This document shows positions 57,121-64,000 of a stretch of DNA of 64,000 nt, in pieces (the first letter of the stretch is position 1; each line of letters begins with the position of its first letter). The translations under genes and the position numbers were made by a program. The notes under the pieces are model-generated. The model searched no databases. It was not told where the DNA came from and was given only the letters and a program-made list of their open reading frames with translations. This DNA comes from Alkalihalobacterium chitinilyticum. Its GTDB lineage: Bacteria; Bacillota; Bacilli; Bacillales; Bacillaceae_F. The stretch lies in NCBI RefSeq assembly GCF_029028005.1, contig NZ_JAOTPO010000006.1, positions 186,001 to 250,000 of the forward strand, given 5' to 3'.

Positions 57121-57633
57121 ATGATTAGTTCCTTAATCGGGATGTTTTATACGATTGCTATAGGTTTTAGTATTGGTGGATTAATGATATCTAGACGAAT
57201 GATGCCAACTAGACTGCAGGTTTTTCTAGTAACTCTATTTTTTGCTTTTGCAGTCTATATCGGTATCGTGATTAGCCGTTTATTTGAGAAAGTGATTGCT
57301 CTCCAGTTTATTGAAATCTTAGTCGGACTAGTCGTTCTAGCTACAATTGCACTCGCGTTTATTAACTTCCATCCGATGATGGGATATTTTCATCAACAGT
57401 CTCGAGTGCTATGGGGCATTTTGTTTTTACTATTTTTTTTATTTGGCATGGAGTGGACGATTCGCGAAGCAAGTATTTGGCTTCACTTCGTATCAATCGG
57501 CTTTTTTTATTTTTCCATTCTTATAGGACAACTTATTCAATATGAAGTATTACAGAAAATTTGGCGTGTTGAATATGTGTCTTATTTACCGTTAGTATAC
57601 CTATTGTTAATAGCAATCTTTAAAATTTTTTAA
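57121..57633 (+). CDS. Uncharacterised polytopic membrane protein
   Basis: This 170-residue protein consists almost entirely of about five to six hydrophobic segments, with short loops containing SRRMMPTRLQ and INFHPMMGYFHQQSR. I recognise no family. AAGGAGGA lies 8 bases before ATG 57121. Its stop overlaps the end of the next, convergent gene by 4 bases. Confidence 0.75.
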   Translation: MISSLIGMFYTIAIGFSIGGLMISRRMMPTRLQVFLVTLFFAFAVYIGIVISRLFEKVIALQFIEILVGLVVLATIALAFINFHPMMGYFHQQSRVLWGILFLLFFLFGMEWTIREASIWLHFVSIGFFYFSILIGQLIQYEVLQKIWRVEYVSYLPLVYLLLIAIFKIF

Positions 57634-57857
57634 AAGAGTTTGCCACCAATTAACGTTTCTGTAATTATCCCAAGTGAATAATAATCACGTTCTACATGGT
57701 CCATATTAAACAAACCGATAAAACCTAAAATAAATCCAACAGCTAATAAAATAACAGGAATAATAAATGATTTCTTTTTAACAATACAAATAACAGAAAT
57801 GATGGCAGCACTTACTAAGACGAGTAATCCTAATATAAAAAAAGTGAAGCTTTCCAT
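57630..57857 (-). CDS. Small membrane protein, unknown
   Basis: This 75-residue protein has two membrane segments (about residues 5-25 and 32-50) and a short hydrophilic C-terminus (NMDHVERDYYSLGIITETLIGG). AGGGGGA lies before the reverse-strand ATG at 57857. I do not recognise the family. It converges with the preceding gene. Confidence 0.72.
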   Translation of the reverse strand: MESFTFFILGLLVLVSAAIISVICIVKKKSFIIPVILLAVGFILGFIGLFNMDHVERDYYSLGIITETLIGGKLF

Positions 57858-58002
57858 AGGTGAAATCCCCCTTATAAATGTTCTCTCTATATGTTAGAAC
57901 AAATAAGGGCTTTTTTATGTGACAAATTATTAAACAATTATATACTGAAATACTTGTTGATTAAAATGGAGTTGTTATAATGAGGTGGGCAGGTGAATAC
58001 AG

Positions 58003-58200
58003 ATGAGGACATTTTATGATGTTCAGCAATTATTAAAGAAGTATGGAACTTTTATTTATACAAAAAACCGTCATGTTGACGCTATTATGATGGAGGAAGA
58101 AATCCGCGAGATGTATGAGTTTGGCATGCTTGATAAACAATTATTCCAAGAAGCTTTACTTATATTGAAGAAAGAACAACGTGAAGAACAGAAAGGTTGA
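58003..58200 (+). CDS. yqgQ: YqgQ family protein (DUF910)
   Basis: This 65-residue helical protein has FYDVQQLLKKYGTFIYTKNR and MEEEIREMYEFGM, the DUF910 pattern. It precedes glcK as in B. subtilis, with the stop 4 bases before the glcK start, so the genes are coupled. Function is unknown. Confidence 0.92.
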   Translation: MRTFYDVQQLLKKYGTFIYTKNRHVDAIMMEEEIREMYEFGMLDKQLFQEALLILKKEQREEQKG

Positions 58201-58204
58201 TGAC

Positions 58205-59167
58205 ATGACTACAAAGTGGTATGTGGGTGTAGATCTAGGAGGAACAACGATTAAACTAGCTTTTATCGACCCGTATGGTGAAATTGTTTATCAAGGAGAA
58301 GTGCCGACCAATACCTCGAATGGCGGCAGTGAAATTACAACTGATATTGCGAAATGGATTGATGGATCATTAGAACACTTGGGAGAAACGAAAAGCCAAT
58401 TACATTCAATTGGTATGGGGGCACCTGGCTTTATAAATATGGAAACAGGGTATATTTACCAAGCGGTTAATATCGGTTGGAAAGATTTCCATTTAAAAGA
58501 TCGCTTGGAAATGGATACAGGGCTTCCGGTAATTGTTGATAATGATGCCAATATTGCTGCTCTTGGTGAAATGTGGCGCGGCGCGGGTGATGGTGCCAAA
58601 AACTTATTGTGTGTAACTTTAGGTACTGGAGTAGGCGGTGGAATTGTTGCTAATGGTAATATCCTTCATGGGGTTAATGGTATGGCCGGTGAAATCGGTC
58701 ATATTACAGCAGTTCCAGAAGGGGGATACCAATGTAATTGCGGGAAAACAGGATGCCTGGAAACTGTAAGTTCTGCAACAGGAATCGCGCGAATTGCAAA
58801 AGAATTTATTACTGATTATCCGAATAGCCTTTTAGCTAGTGAATCTGAGAATGCAGGCCGCATGACGGCTAAATTAGTGTTTGATTGTGCTAATAAGCAA
58901 GATGAATGTGCCATCAAAGTTATCGAAAAAGTTACATATTACTTGGGCTTTGCACTTGCGAATTTAGCCAATGCTTTAAACCCTGAAAAGATCGTGATTG
59001 GCGGCGGGGTTTCTAAGGCCGGACCAACCTTACTGGAACCACTAGAAAAAGCTTTTCAAAAGTTTGCATTACCTCGTGTTGTAGAAGGAGTATCGATCGT
59101 TACCGCAACTTTAGGAAACGATGCAGGTGTTATCGGTGGAGCTTGGTTAGCTAAAACTAAAAATTAG
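58205..59167 (+). CDS. glcK: Glucokinase (ROK family)
   Basis: This 320-residue kinase phosphorylates glucose to glucose-6-phosphate. It has the ATP-binding start VGVDLGGTTIKLAFID, catalytic Asp in VDNDANIAALGE (about residue 108) and the ROK zinc site CNCGKTGCLETVSS (about 178-191). ATG 58205 is preferred to a longer frame from 58181 because that would overlap yqgQ. Together with the GH15 enzyme it can feed glucose from glucans into glycolysis. Confidence 0.95.
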   Translation: MTTKWYVGVDLGGTTIKLAFIDPYGEIVYQGEVPTNTSNGGSEITTDIAKWIDGSLEHLGETKSQLHSIGMGAPGFINMETGYIYQAVNIGWKDFHLKDRLEMDTGLPVIVDNDANIAALGEMWRGAGDGAKNLLCVTLGTGVGGGIVANGNILHGVNGMAGEIGHITAVPEGGYQCNCGKTGCLETVSSATGIARIAKEFITDYPNSLLASESENAGRMTAKLVFDCANKQDECAIKVIEKVTYYLGFALANLANALNPEKIVIGGGVSKAGPTLLEPLEKAFQKFALPRVVEGVSIVTATLGNDAGVIGGAWLAKTKN

Positions 59168-59306
59168 GTAAAGGTTAGTATCAACATCATTAACGCTAAA
59201 ATGAACAATAACATATATTAATATTACCCATTAAGAAAAAAGGTGCATTGAAAAGGACTATAGAAAGAAAACTAAATCTAATTTAGTAAAAAAAGGGGAA
59301 GTTTAC

Positions 59307-60722
59307 ATGGAGAAATACCGAGTTGAACGTGATTTAATTGGTGAGAAGGAAGTACCGGCGGATGCGTATTACGGAATACAAACGATGCGAGCAAAAGAAA
59401 ACTTTCCAATTACCGGTTATCCTCCACATCAAGAGTTAATTAGAGCATTCGGGTATGTAAAAAAAGCTGCGGCAATGGCAAACCGAGATGTAGGTGCTTT
59501 AAACCCGCAAATTGCAGATGCGATTGTCGAGGCGGCAGAAGAAGTTATTGAAGGAAAACTGAATGATCACTTTATCGTTGACGCTATTCAAGGAGGAGCC
59601 GGGACATCTTTTAATATGAATGCAAATGAGGTTATTGCCAATCGTGCCATTGAGTTCCTAGGGGGAAAAAAAGGGGAGTACTTAAAAGTCAGCCCGAATA
59701 CTCATGTGAATATGGCCCAGTCCACAAATGATGCATTTCCTACCGCTATTCATATTTCTTGTTTAAATTTGGCAAAAGGTTTAACACAACAATTAGAAGA
59801 TTTAATTCAGGCTCTATCAGAGAAAGAAGAAGAATTTGATAACGTCATAAAAATGGGACGTACACACCTTCAGGATGCTGTACCGATAAGGTTAGGGCAA
59901 GAATTTGGCGCATACAGGCGAGTAATTACGAGAGATCTTCGACGATTGAGCGGTTCATTAAGTGAATTGTACCAAATAAATATGGGGGCAACTGCAGTCG
60001 GAACAGGTTTAAATGCATTGCCTGAATATATTCAAAAAGTGGCCAAGTACTTAGCTGACATTACAAAATTACCATTTGAGACAGCGGAGGATTTAGTGGA
60101 TGCTACTCAAAATACGGATGCCTATACGGAATTATCAAGTGCATTAAAAATATTAGCGATAAACTTATCCAAAATGGCAAACGATTTACGGTTGATGAGT
60201 TCAGGGCCTCGAACAGGGTTAAATGAAATTAACTTACCTGCACGACAACCTGGTTCATCGATTATGCCAGGAAAAGTAAATCCAGTAATGTGTGAAGTAA
60301 TTAACCAAATCTCTTTTCAGGTCATTGGAAATGACCACACGATAAGTCTTGCTTCTGAAGCAGGACAGTTAGAGTTGAACGTGATGGAACCGGTTCTAGT
60401 TTTTAATTTGTTACAATCGTTATCTATATTGCAAAATGGAATAAAAGTATTTAGGCAATATACAATTGAAGGGCTTACGGCCAATATTGAAAAGTGTAGA
60501 GATATGGTCGAAAGAAGTGTAGGAATTATTACCGCAATTAACCCGCATGTGGGTTACGAAACAGCGAGTAGAATTGCTAAAGAAGCCATCCAGACGGATC
60601 GTCCTGTCAGAGAAATTTGTATAGAGCGAGGGATTCTTTCTGAAGAAGAACTAAATGAAATTTTAGATCCGAAAGAAATGACTAACCCAGGAATAGCAGG
60701 TGCTAAGTTTTTATATAATTAA
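59307..60722 (+). CDS. aspA: Aspartate ammonia-lyase
   Basis: This 471-residue enzyme reversibly converts aspartate to fumarate and ammonia. The superfamily signature GSSIMPGKVNP (about residues 317-327) carries the catalytic Ser loop. TRVERDLIGEKEVP-like N-terminus and GRTHLQDAVP (about 187-196) favour aspartase over class II fumarase, though the two are similar. AAAGGGGAA precedes ATG 59307. Confidence 0.9.
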   Translation: MEKYRVERDLIGEKEVPADAYYGIQTMRAKENFPITGYPPHQELIRAFGYVKKAAAMANRDVGALNPQIADAIVEAAEEVIEGKLNDHFIVDAIQGGAGTSFNMNANEVIANRAIEFLGGKKGEYLKVSPNTHVNMAQSTNDAFPTAIHISCLNLAKGLTQQLEDLIQALSEKEEEFDNVIKMGRTHLQDAVPIRLGQEFGAYRRVITRDLRRLSGSLSELYQINMGATAVGTGLNALPEYIQKVAKYLADITKLPFETAEDLVDATQNTDAYTELSSALKILAINLSKMANDLRLMSSGPRTGLNEINLPARQPGSSIMPGKVNPVMCEVINQISFQVIGNDHTISLASEAGQLELNVMEPVLVFNLLQSLSILQNGIKVFRQYTIEGLTANIEKCRDMVERSVGIITAINPHVGYETASRIAKEAIQTDRPVREICIERGILSEEELNEILDPKEMTNPGIAGAKFLYN

Positions 60723-60729
60723 ATAAGTA

Positions 60730-60752
60730 AAGGGTGCAGTTGCACCCTTTTT
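60730..60752 (+). terminator. Terminator after aspA
   Basis: AAGGGTGCA / TGCACCCTT hairpin followed by a T run. Confidence 0.9.
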
Positions 60753-60870
60753 ATGTCAATTTGATGGACGAATTCTTATTTTATTGAGCATCTTTATGAA
60801 ACATGTAATAATGTAAATTACTCTTTGTCAGTAAAAAAAAAGAAATATGAAGTTTTAAACGGAGGTTCAA

Positions 60871-61992
60871 ATGAAAAGTAAATCTCTGTTTTTCGTAATA
60901 ACCTTCCTTATAATATTTAGTGTCGGCTGTTATACGAATGATGAAGGGATAACTCAACATACCCTGAAAAATGTAAATTTGATTGAAAAGAAATTAGATC
61001 TGTTAACGGAAACAGAATTACAAATACCACTTCAAGTAAATCCGTACAGCTTTGTTGAAATAAGTGAATGGTATGATAGCGATACGGTTCTCTTATTAAA
61101 AGATGAAAATGCCATTTCATACATAAACAAAGTGAATTTGAAAACAGGGGAAATTAGTAATTTTTTTCAGACGGAAGAACCAATTTTCTCGGTAGAAACA
61201 AACTATGACCATTCATACTTTGCGATCCAGACTTCGACTTACGATTTAAGCTCTCCTCTTTATTTCATTAATTCAGAAGGACAAATGGTTTATAAACTGA
61301 CTGACATAGGTGAAGAATATTCTCTTTTTTGGAGTCCTTACAATTCTGAGGAACTCATTATCATTTCATTCCTCCCAGACTGGGAATTTGATGTGTATCA
61401 ATTAAACCTTAGTGAAGGAAAATTAGCACAGCTAAATTTAGATCACACCTATTTTCAGTGGCTTACTAAAGATGAAGTGGCATTTCTAGAATGGTCTTCG
61501 CTTGCTCCAAGTTTTTTCGCTCCAATATATAAACACAATTTGTTAACGAATAAAACAGAAGAACTCTTAGAGGAAGTCCTCGCATTTTTTACGTTTGGTG
61601 AAAATGTTCTTGTTGCCATTTCGGTTGAGTCGTTAGAGGCTGAGCAATCCATTTATCAATTTTACCAAAATCAAGATCTGATAGCGCAACTTGAGATCCC
61701 GACGTTAAATACGTATTCAGAGCAATGGTGGATACCGTTTCACGAATATGATGATCATAAGCACTTTTTTTATTATTTAAGCCCGATGTACAGTGGTGAT
61801 TTTTTTGGTTACAACGATCCATTTGAATTAACTCAATTTAACGTTGAGACTGGCACTGTGGAGAAAATAATTGATGTGGACTTGCAAGCTCCGATCAAAC
61901 TGTCACCAGATGGAAGATGGATGTTGTATGGGAATCAATTTGAATGGTTGATTGATCTATCTAATAAAACGGTTCATTCACTCATAGAGTAA
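60871..61992 (+). CDS. Putative lipoprotein, beta-propeller-like (YqgU-like)
   Basis: This 373-residue protein has a type II signal peptide with lipobox FSVGC (about residues 16-20), so it should be lipid-anchored outside the membrane. Repeated short patterns such as YDHSYFAIQTS, WSPYNSEELIIIS and LSPDGRWMLYG resemble TolB/WD-like blades. Size, anchor and location after glcK recall YqgU of B. subtilis, but identity is not certain. Confidence 0.78.
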   Translation: MKSKSLFFVITFLIIFSVGCYTNDEGITQHTLKNVNLIEKKLDLLTETELQIPLQVNPYSFVEISEWYDSDTVLLLKDENAISYINKVNLKTGEISNFFQTEEPIFSVETNYDHSYFAIQTSTYDLSSPLYFINSEGQMVYKLTDIGEEYSLFWSPYNSEELIIISFLPDWEFDVYQLNLSEGKLAQLNLDHTYFQWLTKDEVAFLEWSSLAPSFFAPIYKHNLLTNKTEELLEEVLAFFTFGENVLVAISVESLEAEQSIYQFYQNQDLIAQLEIPTLNTYSEQWWIPFHEYDDHKHFFYYLSPMYSGDFFGYNDPFELTQFNVETGTVEKIIDVDLQAPIKLSPDGRWMLYGNQFEWLIDLSNKTVHSLIE

Positions 61993-62063
61993 ATGAACCT
62001 GTGCTTTTCAGTTGTAATCTATAAAAATTATGTCATAATGAATAAGAGAAAAATTAATAAGTG

Positions 62064-62149
62064 TGACTAGGGGTGCCTGTAACTAGGCTGAGAAAAAGGA
62101 TATCCTTTTACCCTCGAACCTGATCTGGTAATCCCAGCGTAGGAAAGTC
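62064..62149 (+). promoter_or_regulatory. TPP riboswitch (THI element)
   Basis: The conserved core is clear: GACTAGGGGTGCC...AGGCTGAGA (62064-62093) and ACCCTCGAACCTGATCTGG then TAATCCCAGCGTAGGAAAG (62110-62147). It senses thiamine pyrophosphate and controls the downstream thi operon, very likely by transcription attenuation with the hairpin at 62176. Confidence 0.95.
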
Positions 62150-62175
62150 GAAGAATTGATTAGACATCAATATCT

Positions 62176-62210
62176 AACCGTAATCCGTCGTTGGATTGCG
62201 GTTTTATTTT
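62176..62210 (+). terminator. Riboswitch expression-platform terminator
   Basis: AACCGTAATCC pairs with GGATTGCGGTT, followed by TTATTTT. It lies 27 bases after the TPP aptamer and is the likely switching terminator. Some 110 bases of plain AT-rich leader follow before thiE. Confidence 0.78.
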
Positions 62211-62317
62211 TAGTGTGCTTTGATAACTGCTGCAGTCTTTTTAATTTGTTTAGTTTCAAGCATAGTAGATCTTTTAATTGTAATAATTCTTTAAACAGTG
62301 AAAGGAGACATCAAGAT

Positions 62318-62950
62318 ATGAAAGATTTTAAACTTTATACGATTACTGGTGAAGAGTTTCACCCGAATCGCGATTTAGTAACGGTTATGGAACAAGCTAT
62401 ATTAGGTGGATCAGACATTATTCAATTACGTGATAAAACCAATTCAAAAAAGGTTGTTTTTGAAAAAGCAAAGCAATTACGAGAATTAACAAAAAAATAT
62501 GGGGTTACTTTTATTGTAAACGACCATATTGATGTAGCACTCGCAGTTGATGCTGATGGGATTCATATCGGGCAAGATGATTTACCGATAGAAGAGGCAA
62601 GAAAAATCGTTGGAGAGAACAAGATAATTGGATTATCTACTCATGCGATTGAAGAAGCTCGTGAAGCTGAACGAGCTGGAGCAGATTATATTGGAGTAGG
62701 ACCGATTTTTCATACAAAAAGTAAAGTAGATGTAGTGGACCCGGTTACTACGGATTACATTCGTCAAGTGGTTCAAGAAATTACGATACCTTTTGTTGCC
62801 ATTGGTGGAATTAAGCTTCATAATGTCGATCAAGTGTTAGAGGCAGGGGCTGCACGTATTTGTGCAATTAGTGAAATTGTGGGAGCAGAAGATGTTCAAT
62901 CTGTATGCCAACAGTTTATCGAAAAAATAAATCAAAAGGTGAAATTATAA
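62318..62950 (+). CDS. thiE: Thiamine-phosphate synthase ThiE
   Basis: This 210-residue TIM-barrel enzyme couples HMP-PP and the thiazole phosphate to give thiamine phosphate. Signature segments are IIQLRDK (about residues 33-39), FIVNDHIDVALAVDADGIHIGQ and GVGPIFHTKSK. These favour ThiE over the isomerase TenI, although TenI is a close relative. AAAGGAG precedes ATG 62318. The stop shares one base with the thiS start. Confidence 0.9.
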   Translation: MKDFKLYTITGEEFHPNRDLVTVMEQAILGGSDIIQLRDKTNSKKVVFEKAKQLRELTKKYGVTFIVNDHIDVALAVDADGIHIGQDDLPIEEARKIVGENKIIGLSTHAIEEAREAERAGADYIGVGPIFHTKSKVDVVDPVTTDYIRQVVQEITIPFVAIGGIKLHNVDQVLEAGAARICAISEIVGAEDVQSVCQQFIEKINQKVKL

Positions 62951-63147
62951 TGGAACTTCATGTGAATGGTGAAACGGTAGAGTTAGAAGCAAGTACACTA
63001 GCAGATATTGTTAAACATTACGGGCTTGAAAAAAATTTAGTGGTTACTGAAGTGAATGGAGAAATCATCGATCGAAGCAACTGGGAGGCTACCGTCGTTG
63101 AGCCGGGAATGAAAATTGAACTAGTCCATTTTGTAGGAGGAGGATGA
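62950..63147 (+). CDS. thiS: Sulfur carrier protein ThiS
   Basis: This 65-residue ubiquitin-fold protein ends in the essential HFVGGG. The C-terminal Gly is adenylated by ThiF and then carries sulfur as a thiocarboxylate for thiazole formation. It is coupled to thiE by a one-base overlap and lies 4 bases from thiG. Confidence 0.93.
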   Translation: MELHVNGETVELEASTLADIVKHYGLEKNLVVTEVNGEIIDRSNWEATVVEPGMKIELVHFVGGG

Positions 63148-63151
63148 TCAT

Positions 63152-63937
63152 ATGAACAACAGCAAAGACAAGTTAATCATCGGTGGAAAAGAGTTATCTT
63201 CTCGATTTTTTATTGGAACAGGACGTTACCCTAATCCTTTTGTACAAAATGAGGCGATTAAAGCATCCGGTTCAGAAGTTCTCACGTTTGCGATCAGACG
63301 GGTTAATTTAGAAGCACCTGATGAAGATGCAATACTACAACATTTAGAAGGACAAACATTTACGTACTTGCCTAATACATCAGGAGCGAAAACAGCTGAA
63401 GAGGCGATACGAATTGCACGTTTAGCAAAAGCAAGCGGACTAAGTGACTGGATTAAGGTGGAAATTAGTGTCAACGAGAAAACATTACTACCTGATCCAA
63501 TTGAAACTTTAAAAGCAACGGAAGTTCTTGCTAACGAAGGATTTGTCGTTCTGCCTTATACTTCCGATGATCCTGTATTATGTAAAAGATTAGAGGAAGC
63601 AGGTGCTGCGGCTGTTATGCCTGGTGGCGCACCAATTGGAACAGGGCTAGGAATTTTAAACCCTTATAATATATCGTTAATCGTTGAAGAGGCCAATGTA
63701 CCGATTATTGTAGATGCTGGGTTGGGCTCTGCGAAAGACATTGTTCAAGCGATGGAACTTGGTGTTGACGGTGTACTAATGAATACACCTGTTGCAAAAG
63801 CAAAGGATCCAGTTAAGATGGCGACTGCAATGCGCTATGCTATTGAAGCTGGGCGGATGTCTTATTTAGCTGGTCGAATTCCGCAAAAACGCTATGCAAC
63901 AGCAAGCAGTGCCTACGAGTCGTTGATCTTGAAATAG
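63152..63937 (+). CDS. thiG: Thiazole synthase ThiG
   Basis: This 261-residue TIM-barrel enzyme condenses DXP, dehydroglycine and ThiS-thiocarboxylate into the thiazole ring. The Schiff-base Lys is in DWIKVEIS (about residue 101), and [14 protein letters not shown] and DAGLGSAKD are phosphate-binding segments. AGGAGGATG precedes ATG 63152. Confidence 0.95.
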   Translation: MNNSKDKLIIGGKELSSRFFIGTGRYPNPFVQNEAIKASGSEVLTFAIRRVNLEAPDEDAILQHLEGQTFTYLPNTSGAKTAEEAIRIARLAKASGLSDWIKVEISVNEKTLLPDPIETLKATEVLANEGFVVLPYTSDDPVLCKRLEEAGAAAVMPGGAPIGTGLGILNPYNISLIVEEANVPIIVDAGLGSAKDIVQAMELGVDGVLMNTPVAKAKDPVKMATAMRYAIEAGRMSYLAGRIPQKRYATASSAYESLILK

Positions 63938-63952
63938 AAAGAGTGAATGTAA

Positions 63953-64000
63953 ATGGGAGAACGGATTGTTGTACTAGGCGGGGGTATTATCGGACTTGCA
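63953..64000 (+). CDS. thiO: Start of glycine oxidase ThiO (FAD-dependent), cut by window edge
   Basis: The first 16 codons encode MGERIVVLGGGIIGLA, a GxGxxG dinucleotide-binding loop. Directly after thiG this suits ThiO, which makes the dehydroglycine used by ThiG. The assignment rests on this motif and the operon context. Confidence 0.75.
   Translation, partial: MGERIVVLGGGIIGLA

Noticed and set aside
62156-62317. N-terminal extension of thiE back to 62156
   Set aside because: The extra 54 residues are translated from the riboswitch terminator and leader; AAAGGAG and the family N-terminus place the start at 62318.

Overview
The window is a stretch of chromosome from a low-GC, endospore-forming member of the Bacillaceae. 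Evidence for this is the Bacillus-type gene order around sigA, AGGAGG-type ribosome binding sites with frequent GTG and TTG starts, a glycyl T-box, a TPP riboswitch and a spore-germination (SpoVAF/GerA-type) protein. The acidic linker of the membrane cytochrome c hints at an alkaliphile, but that is inference. No prophage, insertion sequence, CRISPR array or rRNA operon was seen. Most of the window is housekeeping DNA with a few inserted accessory genes.

Layout. 1-13 kb is the classical macromolecular-synthesis cluster: (pgpH)-ybeY-dgkA-[DUF502]-cdd-era-yqzL-recO, then T-box-glyQ-glyS, then ccpN-ppsR-yqxD-dnaG-sigA. In this cluster yqxD carries an apparent one-base frameshift and ccpN has no normal start codon where its family begins. 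13-21 kb holds a membrane protein, cccA, trmK, a Nif3-like gene, ispH (reverse), yqfQ (reverse), cshB, nfo and a DUF2624 gene. 21-30 kb is about metals and polyphosphate: a manganese-type ABC importer pair behind a DtxR/MntR-like dyad, a divergent ppx-ppk operon, and a zinc-type ABC importer with two permeases that ends in zur. Neither importer has a substrate-binding protein gene beside it. 30-33 kb has yqfW, yqfX, ispG and a LysM-like yqfZ. 33-37 kb is an accessory block: an MFS exporter, a DUF1002 secreted protein, an unlisted 40-residue ORF, an NfeD-like protein and a DUF1189 protein.

37.6-38.2 kb is a five-gene tRNA operon (Asn, Met, His, Ile2, Ser). It is followed by uppP (reverse), sodA, yqgE, a probable 6S RNA gene with its own promoter, and the PBP2-type transpeptidase pbpA. 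44-50 kb has two reverse-strand membrane proteins (one an MltG-like protein without its catalytic domain), a GH15 glucan hydrolase, rpmG (zinc-free form), yqgN, a ThiF/MoeB-type E1 enzyme and ldh behind a Rex-like site. 50-62 kb has a HAD phosphatase, the rhomboid protease gluP, an M42 aminopeptidase, the SpoVAF-like protein, yueI, yqgQ-glcK, aspA and a lipoprotein. The window ends in a TPP-riboswitch-controlled thiE-thiS-thiG-thiO operon, cut off at the right edge.

How the parts connect: envelope lipid recycling and cell wall growth (dgkA, uppP, pbpA, ispG and ispH for undecaprenyl precursors), translation (era, ybeY, glyQS, tRNAs, rpmG, trmK), the gluconeogenic switch (ccpN with ppsR), metal homeostasis (Mn-type and Zn-type importers, zur, SOD), and glucose or redox metabolism (GH15, glcK, ldh). 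Intergenic regions carry many Rho-independent terminators, several built on one shared GGCTGACTC core, and two copies of a larger dispersed intergenic repeat.
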